Of a stretch of 64,000 nucleotides of DNA, positions 1 through 7,563 are shown one piece after another. Positions within the stretch are counted from its first letter, which is position 1; each line of letters starts with the position of its first letter. A model generated the notes under the pieces. That model saw only the letters and a list, made by a program, of their open reading frames with translations, had not been told where the DNA came from and ran no database searches. The DNA is taken from positions 1-64,000 of the forward strand of contig NZ_NKFL01000002.1 of assembly GCF_002223055.1 (NCBI RefSeq), read 5' to 3'. This DNA comes from Burkholderia sp. HI2500 (lineage in GTDB: Bacteria > Pseudomonadota > Gammaproteobacteria > Burkholderiales > Burkholderiaceae). A program made the translations under genes and the position numbers.

Positions 1-104
1 TCGCCACTCGCCACCAGGTGCAAGCACCCGTGCTGCCGTTCGACTTGCATGTGTAAGGCATGCCGCCAGCGTTCAATCTGAGCCAGGATCAAACTCTTCA
101 GTTT
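1..104 (-). rRNA. rrs: 16S ribosomal RNA, 5' end only
   Basis: The complement of this stretch is the universal 5' end of bacterial 16S rRNA: the AGAGTTTGATCCTGGCTCAG primer site is complementary to about 79-98, followed by the ATTGAACGCTGGCGGCATGC block typical of betaproteobacteria. The gene reads leftward out of the window, so the rest of the rrn operon lies to the left. The mature 5' end is placed near 104 by analogy with other 16S genes. Confidence 0.97.
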
Positions 105-278
105 AAACCTGTTACTGTTTTCGGTTCAGTTAAGAACCGGTCGCTCACTCAAAGCTGACAGGAATATGAATTGCTTCATAAACCTGACTTACTTTAGTGT
201 GAGACTCTTGATACTTTCGCTATCTGATCCGAGGATCAGCTCGCTTTCATCAAGCGCCCACACTTATCGGCTGTTAAT

Positions 279-290
279 TTTTAAAGAGCA
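279..290 (-). promoter_or_regulatory. boxA antitermination element in the rrn leader
   Basis: On the minus strand this reads TGCTCTTTAAAA, matching the boxA consensus of rRNA leaders that loads the Nus antitermination complex. It lies about 175 bases upstream of the 16S 5' end, a normal position. The leader as a whole runs from roughly 503 down to 105 and holds no convincing ORF. Confidence 0.85.
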
Positions 291-510
291 TTCTGCGAGG
301 AACTTCGTGTTTCCCGGCAGCGCTGCGTTTTCAGCAGCAGAGAAGCGAGATTATGAACCGTTTTTTTAAATCCGTCAACAACTTTTTTAACTACTTCGTT
401 GCGACGACTGCGGTTTAATTCCATTTGCGCTGGAGTTGTTAAAACCGACATCAACAGCAGCACTTCTCTTTTCCCCCGCGCTGCGTTTCCGTTAGCGCGA
501 AAGAGGCGTG

Positions 511-565
511 ATTCTAAGCACCCGCCCCAGTCTCCGCAACCCCTTTTGTGAAATTATTTTGACAT
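511..565 (-). promoter_or_regulatory. rRNA operon promoter with AT-rich UP-like region
   Basis: On the minus strand a TTGCGG -35 (534-539) and a TAGAAT -10 (511-516) are separated by exactly 17 bp. They are followed by a GC-rich discriminator and preceded by an A/T-rich stretch (about 541-562) that fits an UP element. The placement about 400 bases upstream of 16S fits an rrn P1 promoter. The -35 is imperfect, so transcription-start mapping would be the test. Confidence 0.7.
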
Positions 566-676
566 GGGGTGCCGGAGGCCCTGAACGGCTCTATTAGTCA
601 TATATAAGCGGCACGGCAGGAGCCGCCCCGGTTGCCCGTGAACAGCCCCGCCGCATCGAACGCAACCCACCGTCGC

Positions 677-1207
677 TCACCGCCCCACCATCGCCCTCAC
701 CACGCCGTCCCGTCGAATCAGCCCGTGATACAGCGCCGCGGCAAAGTGCGCGAGGAACGTCGCGAAGAACAGATACGCCAGCACCCGGTGCGCGACCCGG
801 AGCCAGGCAAACGTCACCGGATCAGCCGACACCAGCGCCGGCAGCTGCACACCACCGCCCAACGTCACCGGATACCCGCCCGCCGACAGCATCGCCCATC
901 CGATCAGCGGCATCGCAAGCATCAGCGCATACAGCACGAGATGCGAGCCGTGCGCAGCAACCTTCTGCCACCACGGCAGATCCTCGGGCAATGCCGGCGG
1001 CTTCGACAGAACCCGCACCACGATCCGCACGCAAACCAGCACGAGCACGGCAATACCCAAAGGCTTGTGGATCGCCACCAGAAGCGCATGCCGCTCAGAG
1101 ACAGATGCCACCATCCCCACCCCGATGAACAGCATCGCGATGATCATCGCGGCCATCACCCAGTGCAGCACCCGCGCCGGCAAGCTAAACGTCGTCGAAG
1201 CCTTCAT
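677..1207 (-). CDS. cybB: cytochrome b561
   Basis: A 176-residue inner-membrane b-type cytochrome with four predicted membrane helices and the spaced histidines expected to bind two haems (LHWV near residue 15, the HKP near residue 48, and H in the third and fourth helices, e.g. the AHRVL and LAHFAAALYH segments). Family members pass electrons between quinol and periplasmic redox partners. The ATG at 1207 overlaps the stop of the upstream catalase-like gene by one base (TGATG), and a GGGAGGGA-like ribosome site precedes it; a GTG at 1210 is an alternative. Co-expression with the peroxidase suggests it supplies reducing power, which is inference. Confidence 0.9.
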   Translation of the reverse strand: MKASTTFSLPARVLHWVMAAMIIAMLFIGVGMVASVSERHALLVAIHKPLGIAVLVLVCVRIVVRVLSKPPALPEDLPWWQKVAAHGSHLVLYALMLAMPLIGWAMLSAGGYPVTLGGGVQLPALVSADPVTFAWLRVAHRVLAYLFFATFLAHFAAALYHGLIRRDGVVRAMVGR

Positions 1208-2301
1208 CACCGTCCCTCCCCACTCAATCGCGCCACGCCCGCTACCCCGGCCTCTTCACTCGTCCTGCGCAGATACGAATCCGCGTAAGCCGCCGACCGC
1301 GCCGGCAGCAACGGATCTCCCGACACCTGAATCCCCTGCGGCAGCACCGTCGGGTCGTAATTCACGTCGCGGCACGGCCCGCTGTCCTGCGCCTCCACGT
1401 GGTCGAGCACGAGCGTGCCCGCATCGATCGTCGTGCGCTGCGCGGGCCAGACCTTCGTCGCGTCGTCCACCGGGTCGCCTGGCTCCGCCAGCGTGACCAG
1501 CAGCTTCCACTTCTGCGGACCGGCAGCGATCCGCTGCGTCACGTCCTGCTGCAGCACGTTCGGGTCCGCCGCCGTCGCGACGTCGCCGGCGCCGGCCGTC
1601 TGCTCCGGCACGACGCGCCATCGCACCGCCTGGCGCTTGCCCGCCGCGTCGACGAAGTAGAACGCGTTCAACCCGTAATAGCTCTCGGTGACGTAACTCG
1701 CGCTCGGCTTCGCACCTTTGATCCACTGCAGGAACGCGGCCGTCTCCGGATGCGCGCCGAAAAACGCCTTCACCTTCACCGGGTCGGGCTTGCCCGTCTT
1801 CGGATCGGGCCGGGTCGCCATCAATTGCGCGTAGAACGCCTGCGGCGTCGCCACCGGAAACACGGGCATCGCGTTCATCCCGGTGCGCCATTGCTCGCCG
1901 TCCGGCGCGGTGAGCCTCAGCGCGAGGCTGCGGATCGGCACGCTGCTGTCGGGTGCATACGGATTCCCGCCCGGCAACGCGAACCGCCCGACCACCGGCG
2001 TGCGCACCGCCTTGAAGAACGGCGCGACCGAATACGCGCTCGCCGCACCGTTGCCTTCGAAGTAACCGGTCACGCACACGCCCTTCGCGTGATTGCGCCG
2101 GAAGCCCGGGTGAATGCCGCCGCCGGCCGTCTGCAACGCGTCGACGATCCGGTGCGGGGTCAGACGCGCCGGCGCGAGCCAGCCGCCGACATACCCGAAC
2201 GCTACGGCCACGCCGGCCACCGCGCCGCCGATCGCGGCCCAGCGCCACCACCCGCGCCCGGGCTCGCGCCGCGGTGAAGAAGAGGAAGAAGATCGCTCCA
2301 T
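1207..2301 (-). CDS. membrane-anchored catalase-related peroxidase (SrpA/catalase family)
   Basis: A 364-residue member of the small catalase-related family. A basic N-terminus and one membrane segment (about residues 21-42) are followed by a haem-catalase core: the distal histidine sits in RNHAKG near residue 70, and the proximal tyrosine lies in the C-terminal RSAAYADSY block. It is shorter than true catalases, as expected for this periplasmic subgroup. An ORF extends upstream to 2355, but the ATG at 2301 follows a GGGAG site and lies just downstream of the ECF-type promoter, so it was chosen. It is translationally coupled to cytochrome b561 and divergent from the sigma gene. Confidence 0.85.
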   Translation of the reverse strand: MERSSSSSSPRREPGRGWWRWAAIGGAVAGVAVAFGYVGGWLAPARLTPHRIVDALQTAGGGIHPGFRRNHAKGVCVTGYFEGNGAASAYSVAPFFKAVRTPVVGRFALPGGNPYAPDSSVPIRSLALRLTAPDGEQWRTGMNAMPVFPVATPQAFYAQLMATRPDPKTGKPDPVKVKAFFGAHPETAAFLQWIKGAKPSASYVTESYYGLNAFYFVDAAGKRQAVRWRVVPEQTAGAGDVATAADPNVLQQDVTQRIAAGPQKWKLLVTLAEPGDPVDDATKVWPAQRTTIDAGTLVLDHVEAQDSGPCRDVNYDPTVLPQGIQVSGDPLLPARSAAYADSYLRRTSEEAGVAGVARLSGEGR

Positions 2302-2340
2302 ATATAGACTCCCGACCATCAGGTCATTGTCGAATCCGCG

Positions 2341-2421
2341 TAGGACGCCGCCCACGCCGCTTTATTCCACGAAAAGTTTTTTCGTATGCTGGTGGAATAA
2401 GCGGCGCCGACCGGCGTCCTA
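2341..2421. promoter_or_regulatory. paired divergent ECF-type promoters, mirror symmetric
   Basis: Two near-identical promoter-like units face outward. On the plus strand GGAATAA (2394-2400) and CGTCCTA (2415-2421) are 14 bp apart, reading toward the sigma gene. On the minus strand GGAATAA (2362-2368 complement) and CGTCCTA (2341-2347 complement) are also 14 bp apart, reading toward the catalase gene. GGAA-type -35 and CGTC-type -10 boxes are characteristic of ECF sigma promoters. This implies autoregulation and co-regulation of both arms by the sigma factor at 2458. Confidence 0.75.
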
Positions 2422-2457
2422 CGTGGCATCTCGACCCATTCGGCAACCGGCCCGGCC

Positions 2458-2979
2458 ATGCCCTCCACCGCCCTCGACGACGAAGCACTGCGCGAACTCA
2501 TCCCCAGGCTGCGACGCTTCGCGCTCTGGCTCGCGCGTGACGTCCACGCGGCCGACGATCTCGTCCAGTCGACGCTCGAGCGTGCGCTGTCGCGCTGGTC
2601 GAGCCGCCGCGACGACGCGTCGCTGCGCAGCTGGCTCTTCACGATCCTGTACCGGCAGTTTCTCGACGGCAAGCGCAGCGCGAAGCGCTACGCGTGGCTG
2701 CTTGGGCGCATCCGCGACGACGACGAAGCGCACTGGCCGTCCGCCGAACGCGAATTCGCGGCGCGCGCGACGCTCGAAGCATTCGGCCGGCTCTCCGACG
2801 AGCAGCGCAGCCTGCTGCTGCTCGTCGCGGTGGAGGGCTTCACCTATCAGGAAGTCGCCGACCTGCTCGACGTGCCGATCGGCACCGTGATGTCGCGGCT
2901 CTCCCGCGCGCGCCAGGCGCTGCGCCAGCTCAGCGACGGCGAGCTTCCCGCTCCTTCTCTCCGGTTGATGAAGAAATGA
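2458..2979 (+). CDS. ECF-type RNA polymerase sigma factor
   Basis: A 173-residue group IV sigma factor. Region 2 spans about residues 10-75 (LIPRLRRFALWLARDV, ADDLVQSTLERAL, SWLFTILYRQF). Region 4 spans about 110-160, with the helix-turn-helix YQEVADLLDVPIGTVMSRLS. It should direct RNA polymerase to the GGAATAA/CGTCCTA promoters just upstream. The ATG at 2458 has no strong ribosome site. The stop overlaps the start of the anti-sigma gene by 4 bp (ATGA), so the pair is translationally coupled. Confidence 0.92.
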   Translation: MPSTALDDEALRELIPRLRRFALWLARDVHAADDLVQSTLERALSRWSSRRDDASLRSWLFTILYRQFLDGKRSAKRYAWLLGRIRDDDEAHWPSAEREFAARATLEAFGRLSDEQRSLLLLVAVEGFTYQEVADLLDVPIGTVMSRLSRARQALRQLSDGELPAPSLRLMKK

Positions 2980-3734
2980 ACACGCCTCCGAACGAACACG
3001 ACCTCCAGGCCTACGTCGACGGCCAGCTCGACGACGATGCGCGCGCCGCGGTCGAGCGCTATCTCGCGCTGCATCCGGCGCGCGCGGAACAGGTGAAGCA
3101 ATGGCAGCAGGATGCGCAGCGGTTGCGGGCCGCGCTCGAGAGCGTGCGGATGCCGGCGGATAACCCCGCGCTCGACCCGGCGGCGATTCGCGGACGGCGC
3201 ATGGAGCGCACGCGGATGCGGTTCGCGATGGCGGCTTCGTTCGTGTTCTGCGTCGGGCTCGGGACGTTCGGCGGCTGGCAGGCGCGCGGGTGGAACGCGC
3301 CGCCGCCCATCGCGCCGATGAGCGATGCGGTCGAGGCTTACCGGATGATGGTGGTCGATCAAACGGCCAAGGTGGATTACCGGCCGACCGGTGCGGGAGA
3401 TTTGCAGGGGTGGCTCACCCGGCGCGTGGGGGCTTCGGCGAAGCTGCCGGATTTGAGCGCGGCGGGGTTCACGCCGGTCGGCGGGCGGTTGTTCACGACC
3501 GATAGCGGCGCCACGGCTGCAATGGTGCTCTATGAGGACGAGGCCGGAAGGACGCTGAGCTTCTATATGCGGCCGGCGGAATCGAAACATCGGCTGCTGC
3601 CGGCCGGGCAACGCGTGGATGGTGCGTTGCTCGCGCGATATGGATCGGTGAACGGGCTCAACTATGCGGTGGTCGGGCCGGCCGGGAGTCTCGCGGAGAA
3701 AGCGGTCGTGCAGGCGCTCGATCAGCAGACTTGA
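2976..3734 (+). CDS. membrane-bound anti-sigma factor
   Basis: A 252-residue protein with an N-terminal anti-sigma domain (EHDLQAYVDGQLDDDARA near residues 7-24), one membrane helix (about residues 85-103) and a periplasmic C-terminal domain. The zinc-binding HxxxCxxC motif of ZAS-type anti-sigmas is absent, so this is the zinc-free type. The ATG at 2976 overlaps the sigma stop by 4 bp. It probably holds the neighbouring sigma at the membrane until an oxidative signal; this rests on gene order and the peroxidase target. Confidence 0.85.
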   Translation: MNTPPNEHDLQAYVDGQLDDDARAAVERYLALHPARAEQVKQWQQDAQRLRAALESVRMPADNPALDPAAIRGRRMERTRMRFAMAASFVFCVGLGTFGGWQARGWNAPPPIAPMSDAVEAYRMMVVDQTAKVDYRPTGAGDLQGWLTRRVGASAKLPDLSAAGFTPVGGRLFTTDSGATAAMVLYEDEAGRTLSFYMRPAESKHRLLPAGQRVDGALLARYGSVNGLNYAVVGPAGSLAEKAVVQALDQQT

Positions 3735-3821
3735 AGTGGCAGGATGCGCGCCCGGCTGGCGATTGGTGGCAGCCGCCGGCGCCTTTGGTGGGGCGGCCCG
3801 GCGGGCTTGAACGGGCGCCCG

Positions 3822-3875
3822 CTCACCATTCGACTGCACAGCGTTTCGACTGACTTTCCCTGGCTGTTATGCACA
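3822..3875 (+). repeat. 54-nt dispersed repeat, copy R1
   Basis: Starts CTCACC, then 8 nt, then GCACAG, then CGTTTCGA and spacer (25 nt in all), ending in TTATGCACA, which fits the DnaA-box consensus TTATNCACA. It is one of five same-strand copies between 3.8 and 5.2 kb. Confidence 0.8.
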
Positions 3876-3893
3876 TCGCGCCGCGCCAGCGCC

Positions 3894-3945
3894 CTCACCT
3901 TTGGAATCACAGGGTTTCGAGTCGCCGTGCAACGGGATATCCACA
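3894..3945 (+). repeat. 52-nt dispersed repeat, copy R2
   Basis: Same layout as R1 (CTCACC, 7 nt, TCACAG, 24 nt including GTTTCGAGTCG, then ATATCCACA). It lies 36 bp before the stop of the minus-strand membrane protein gene that follows. Confidence 0.75.
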
Positions 3946-3981
3946 TCGATCACGGGTAAGCGATCTGGCTTCCAAGGCGGG

Positions 3982-4542
3982 CTACGATTCTGTCCGTCCA
4001 GATAGAGTCGTCACCGAGACCTGGCTGCCGGCAAGCATCTTGTTCGTCCGGCGCACGAACACCCAGTGCCAAACCCAGAGGAAAACCGCGACGCCGCCAG
4101 CGATCGAGCCAATGGTATTGGGTATCAACGAAAGAACCTGGGCAAGACACCACCCGATGCCGCTGATCCGGCCGAACGAGCGCAACCCCGACAGAGCCGG
4201 ATTGATACGAGACTCCGCTTCCAGGGACTTCGCAACGTTGGAAATAATGAAGAAGTCCTCGATGAAGTTGTAGGGCAAGAGGAACATCAGCCAGACGCTG
4301 TTGGGTTCGGCCGCACGCGATCCTCGGTTGACCGATTTCAGGGTCGTCCTGAGGTCGCTCGCGTAGGCATAGACCAGCGCCAGGAAACCCGCGATGACGA
4401 CGATGCTGCCGATCGCCCCAAGCACCGCTATTTCGCCGAGAACGCCTCCGTCTTCGGAGGGATGGACAAGGGGATAGGCGAGCCCAAAGGCAATGGGGAT
4501 GCTCAGAATGGCTTTGAGAATGGTCCGTGCAGTTGCGCTCAT
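3982..4542 (-). CDS. unknown inner-membrane protein, about four helices
   Basis: Not recognised. The 186-residue product has about four hydrophobic segments: one near the N-terminus (SIPIAFGLAYPLV), a long one (VLGAIGSIVVIAGFLALVYA), a third with an acidic centre (LPYNFIEDFFIISNVA) and a C-terminal one (GSIAGGVAVFLWVWHWVFV), then a basic tail. The ATG at 4542 is chosen because hydrophobic residues begin soon after; an upstream ATG at 4581 is possible. The gene stands alone, flanked on both sides by the DnaA-box-containing repeats. Confidence 0.65.
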   Translation of the reverse strand: MSATARTILKAILSIPIAFGLAYPLVHPSEDGGVLGEIAVLGAIGSIVVIAGFLALVYAYASDLRTTLKSVNRGSRAAEPNSVWLMFLLPYNFIEDFFIISNVAKSLEAESRINPALSGLRSFGRISGIGWCLAQVLSLIPNTIGSIAGGVAVFLWVWHWVFVRRTNKMLAGSQVSVTTLSGRTES

Positions 4543-4754
4543 GTGTATCGGCGGGAATCGGTGCGGTGTCACGGGCAGCATAGCGAACGGTCACCCTCGC
4601 TGGGCGACTTTGTCCTGGCATATGCCGCCTTCTCTCGCGACGCTCGCCGAGTCGGTGCCTGAACCGCACCGCGAATCGTGGAGTCGAGTTGTATGAAAGT
4701 GCGATATCCACGACCCGTGAGGTAACGCGAACATCCTCGCCGAATTCGCGTACC

Positions 4755-4807
4755 CTCACCCGTTGAATGCACAGGATTTCGAGTGCGTTGGCTGATCGAT
4801 ATCCACA
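4755..4807 (+). repeat. 53-nt dispersed repeat, copy R3
   Basis: CTCACC, 8 nt, GCACAG, then 24 nt including GATTTCGAGTG, ending in ATATCCACA. It is closest to R2 in the right half. Confidence 0.75.
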
Positions 4808-4920
4808 AGGCATTCCATCATGACGGATCGCGCCAGCAGGCTCCACATCGCCTGCGCTATTCCGGAAAACCCATGTCAGACAAGACGTTCGGGCTGATTC
4901 GCATGGTCGAATGCATGGCG

Positions 4921-4974
4921 CTCACCTGTCCGACGCACAGCGATTCGACTCGTTGGGTGTGTGAGTTGTCCACA
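4921..4974 (+). repeat. 54-nt dispersed repeat, copy R4
   Basis: CTCACC, 8 nt, GCACAG, then 25 nt starting CGATTCGACTCG, ending in TTGTCCACA. The last 9 bases form an inverted pair with TGTGGACAA at 4982-4990, 7 bp away. The stretch 4543-5223 holds no believable gene; R3, R4 and R5 are its only recognisable content. Confidence 0.8.
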
Positions 4975-5136
4975 TACGCGCTGTGGACAAGCGCACGAAA
5001 CTCGATGCACGTTCCGCATGCACCCCGTTCTCAGGGCTTGCTTCCCTCCGTCCAGTTGCGTGCTCGAACATTCTGATCGGCTTGTCGAGGTCAACATTCG
5101 CCGAGATCCGCGCGCGGCTTGTGATCCGGGCAAGCG

Positions 5137-5190
5137 CTCACCTTTTGTCGGCACAGCGTTTCGCATCGTTTTATGCCGCTGTTATCCACA
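5137..5190 (+). repeat. 54-nt dispersed repeat, copy R5
   Basis: CTCACC, 8 nt, GCACAG, then 25 nt starting CGTTTCGCATCG, ending in a perfect DnaA box TTATCCACA (5182-5190). Confidence 0.8.
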
Positions 5191-5223
5191 TATGAAGGCT
5201 GACTACCTTCATCGTCTCCGAAG

Positions 5224-5541
5224 TCACTTGGTTCGATAAACCCCGAGAATCTCGCCGGTTTCCGGAGAAACGACGTACTGGATCGACGTCCCGAGCGGAC
5301 TCGCGTTGCCGAGCCCGCGCATGCCCGGCGGCATCTTCGCCATGAACGTCACGCTGATGACCTGATCCTCAGGCGTCGGATTCGCCGTGGCTTCACTTTC
5401 GTCTTCGATGCAGATCTCGAAGTTGCGCAGGTCCTGACCGGTCTTCGCAAAATCCTCATAGGCGGACTTCAGGCCGAGCAACGTCGCGGTATTGAGCCGG
5501 ACGGAACATCGATCGACCACGCCGAAATTCAGCTCGCTCAT
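5224..5541 (-). CDS. unknown small soluble protein
   Basis: Not recognised. A 105-residue protein without signal peptide or membrane segment, moderately acidic, with a C-terminal ETGEILGVYRTK. A GGAGAA site 5 bp before the ATG supports the start. It is the last gene of an apparent three-gene minus-strand block (6590 to 5224) with gaps of 70-77 bp. Small acidic proteins after an unknown partner can be immunity proteins or chaperones, but nothing here proves it. Confidence 0.65.
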   Translation of the reverse strand: MSELNFGVVDRCSVRLNTATLLGLKSAYEDFAKTGQDLRNFEICIEDESEATANPTPEDQVISVTFMAKMPPGMRGLGNASPLGTSIQYVVSPETGEILGVYRTK

Positions 5542-5617
5542 GGTGTTCTCCGGATATCACGGGTTAGGGCCGATGTCGTACTGCGCGATCATGCCCATCA
5601 CGATTGCCCTGTTGCGT

Positions 5618-6334
5618 TCACGTCCGCGTGTCGTCCCTGCGCAGACCGCTACGTTCCAGCACCTCTCGCAGGCACACCGGACACACGAGCTCACCGGCGT
5701 CCCACATCTGCACGAACGTCGCCCGCTCACCGATGCGAAACGTCGATTCAACGATGTCGATGTCCGGCCCGAGCACCTTGCGCAAGAACGCTTCGTCGAA
5801 CCAATGCGTGGCCCCATGCTCCACGCTGGCATTGATCACCCGCACGACGTGACAATCGCGGATCACGTCGATCGACAAGATAGCGGCCTCGATATCCGGT
5901 GAGGTTCGCGTCGGTCGGATCAACCCGTGCAACTCGCAGCGCGCGAAGCCGCGGGGCCAATTCGCATTCGCCGCGACGACGGACGTGTCGAACGCCTGCT
6001 CTTTCGTCGTCGGTTTATAGGGCACCTCGCCGGAACGCACGAGCAGCTCGTCCAGGCATGCCGAACACAGACGCTCCCGCAAGCGCTCCAGCGCCGCGAT
6101 CTTCGGAAACGCCGTCACGTGCGCAACGTTGTCGATAAAGGTCGCATCGACCTCGTGCTCGGCAAGTTCAGCACGCAGCATCCACATTTCCAGGCTGTAT
6201 TTCCGTCGGTCGAGCGAAACCTTCACGAGCTCGCCCGACATGAACTGCCCGCGCTGCCGGATGCGCGCGGCGATGCCCTTCGATGTCGTGATGCCGTTGT
6301 CGCGTCCGTGCCGACCGCAGTGCATGGGGCCCAT
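5618..6334 (-). CDS. unknown protein with two copies of a CxxHG...CxxC module
   Basis: Not recognised. The 238 residues appear to be a tandem duplication. Module 1 opens with MHCGRHG (residues 4-10) and closes with LCSACLDELL. Module 2 opens with ARCELHG and closes with VCPVCLREVL. Each module has C-x2-H-G at its start and C-x2-C-L-x-E about 85 residues later, which suggests one zinc site per module. A GGAG site 8 bp upstream supports the ATG at 6334. It is the middle gene of the 5224-6590 block. A metal-binding or protein-protein role is inference. Confidence 0.7.
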   Translation of the reverse strand: MGPMHCGRHGRDNGITTSKGIAARIRQRGQFMSGELVKVSLDRRKYSLEMWMLRAELAEHEVDATFIDNVAHVTAFPKIAALERLRERLCSACLDELLVRSGEVPYKPTTKEQAFDTSVVAANANWPRGFARCELHGLIRPTRTSPDIEAAILSIDVIRDCHVVRVINASVEHGATHWFDEAFLRKVLGPDIDIVESTFRIGERATFVQMWDAGELVCPVCLREVLERSGLRRDDTRT

Positions 6335-6404
6335 TACCCGCTCCGGTTGCGGGCAGCGCTCGCGTTGCCCAAGTCTTGCTTCGGTTTCATCGTGTCGGTC
6401 GTCA

Positions 6405-6590
6405 TCATTCCCTGTAGTCGAGATCGAACTTCACGTTGAATCGCTCGCCTTTGTAGCAGAAACACAGGACATCGGCTTCCGGCATCGACACGCGTTGCTC
6501 GAACACGATGTCGCTCGGGTGTTGTTGCAACCGGCGTACGACGGCATCGATCTCGAGTGCGTCCAGCCGGGCCAACGAAGAAATACTCAT
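6405..6590 (-). CDS. unknown 61-residue protein
   Basis: Not recognised. The product has an N-terminal helix-like part (SISSLARLDALEIDAVVRRL) and a C-terminal strand-rich part with FCYKGERFNVKF. The ATG at 6590 is chosen because the upstream extension to 6680 is Cys/Arg-rich and lacks coding character; no clear ribosome site is seen. It is the first gene of the three-gene block ending at 5224. Confidence 0.45.
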   Translation of the reverse strand: MSISSLARLDALEIDAVVRRLQQHPSDIVFEQRVSMPEADVLCFCYKGERFNVKFDLDYRE

Positions 6591-6778
6591 CTGTCGTGAA
6601 CCTGTGCGCCAGTCCTTCGCATCCTGAATGCCGGCGATTCTACAGACACAGCGGCTCGCGCATCGCGCCGATGCCCTCATAGCTTGCCGTTTCGTTTATC
6701 CGATCACTGCACGCAGTGCATATCCTGCGCGGATCACAGTCGGCGGACTGTGCTTATCCAAAGGTGTTAACAGAGTTC

Positions 6779-6829
6779 GTATACATACGTAGTGATAGTT
6801 AACAAACCCTGTGCCTCACAGTGGATAAC
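6779..6829 (-). repeat. DnaA box + 28-bp element, copy A
   Basis: Read on the minus strand, TTATCCACT (6821-6829) is followed after exactly 13 bp by a 28-bp block (6779-6806) that begins TTTGTTAACT and ends ACTACGTATGTATAC. The same arrangement with 24 of 28 identical positions occurs at 55512-55561 on the plus strand. It lies in the 588-bp gap 6591-7178, which has no gene. Confidence 0.75.
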
Positions 6830-7003
6830 GTCCCTAACCCCATGAATTCTCGACGGGAAGCAGAATGCATAACCCTGGGTGCGCGACGTGAACAGCTCCC
6901 GGCAGCACAGAACAACTTTTCGTCGATTCACAGCCGCGGCGACATATCCTCAATCGTTCCACTGTGAATCCAGAGGCTTGCCGGAGGGTTATCCAGAGGG
7001 CTA

Positions 7004-7057
7004 TGTGGATAACACCACAGCGCATCGACGCGTTTTGCTGTGATGCGAACAGGTGAA
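7004..7057 (-). repeat. 54-nt dispersed repeat, copy R7
   Basis: On the minus strand: TTCACC, 8 nt, TCACAG, 25 nt, then the perfect DnaA box TTATCCACA (7004-7012 complement). Spacing matches R1, R4 and R5 exactly, although the middle sequence differs. Confidence 0.7.
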
Positions 7058-7137
7058 GCCAACGTTCCCGGCATCGCCACGCAACATCGATCGTCGGCCT
7101 CCGCGCACCTTGATTCAAAAAATTTTCACGAAGGGGC

Positions 7138-7166
7138 TTGTGCTCCTCAAAAACCCTCTCTATAAT
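7138..7166 (+). promoter_or_regulatory. tRNA-Val promoter
   Basis: TTGTGC (7138-7143) and a perfect TATAAT (7161-7166) are 17 bp apart, and the tRNA begins 13 bp after the -10, so transcription would start at or just before the mature 5' end. Confidence 0.8.
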
Positions 7167-7178
7167 TCGCGGCTTCTT

Positions 7179-7255
7179 AGGCTCGTAGCTCAGTTGGTTA
7201 GAGCACCACCTTGACATGGTGGGGGTCGTTGGTTCGAATCCAATCGAGCCTACCA
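7179..7255 (+). tRNA. tRNA-Val, anticodon GAC
   Basis: A 77-nt cloverleaf with a 7-bp acceptor stem (AGGCTCG with CGAGCCT), discriminator A and encoded CCA at 7253-7255. The anticodon stem CCACC/GGTGG encloses TTGACAT, giving anticodon GAC (valine). The T arm carries the TTCGAAT loop. Confidence 0.97.
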
Positions 7256-7318
7256 ACGAACAAATGAAGGGGTCTGGCAGCACAACTTGCCTACAGGCAA
7301 TGCGGCTCGCCAACATAC

Positions 7319-7357
7319 AAACGCCACGCGGCAACATCGCGTGGCGTTTTTCTTTTT
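7319..7357 (+). terminator. intrinsic terminator after tRNA-Val
   Basis: A perfect 10-bp stem ACGCCACGCG (7321-7330) with CGCGTGGCGT (7338-7347), a 7-nt loop, and a T-rich tail. Nothing else is seen in the gap 7256-7563. Confidence 0.85.
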
Positions 7358-7563
7358 CCGGCCGAAACAACGCATGTCGCCCCGATGCGTTGCGCGATCC
7401 GCGGCATCGCATCCTTCCTCACCGACACCTCGATCCGCCATACAACGGCCACTGTGCCGCGCGTAGAATTGTGTGCGCATCGAAGCAGCGGTTCCGACCG
7501 TCGCCCGACCTCCAGCACATCAAAACAACGACGCGCGATCCGCGCGACTGAGAGCACACGACC

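Noticed and set aside
559..564. TTGACA on the plus strand as a promoter toward cytochrome b561
   Set aside because: No -10 box follows at 16-18 bp, and cytochrome b561 lies on the other strand. The AT-rich stretch is better explained as upstream part of the rrn promoter.
3822..5190. CRISPR array
   Set aside because: The five repeats are irregularly spaced (72 to 861 bp), imperfect, and flank a gene; no cas genes are present.
6700..7060. Replication origin
   Set aside because: There are DnaA-box-like sites, but no dnaA, dnaN, gidA-type or par genes, no array of closely spaced boxes beside a clear unwinding region, and the same elements recur at three places. I treat them as dispersed sites.
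6834..7412. Minus-strand 192-residue ORF with the phrase IGFEPTT
   Set aside because: It runs antisense through tRNA-Val; this peptide is the known artefact of translating tRNA complements. No ribosome site and no coding bias.
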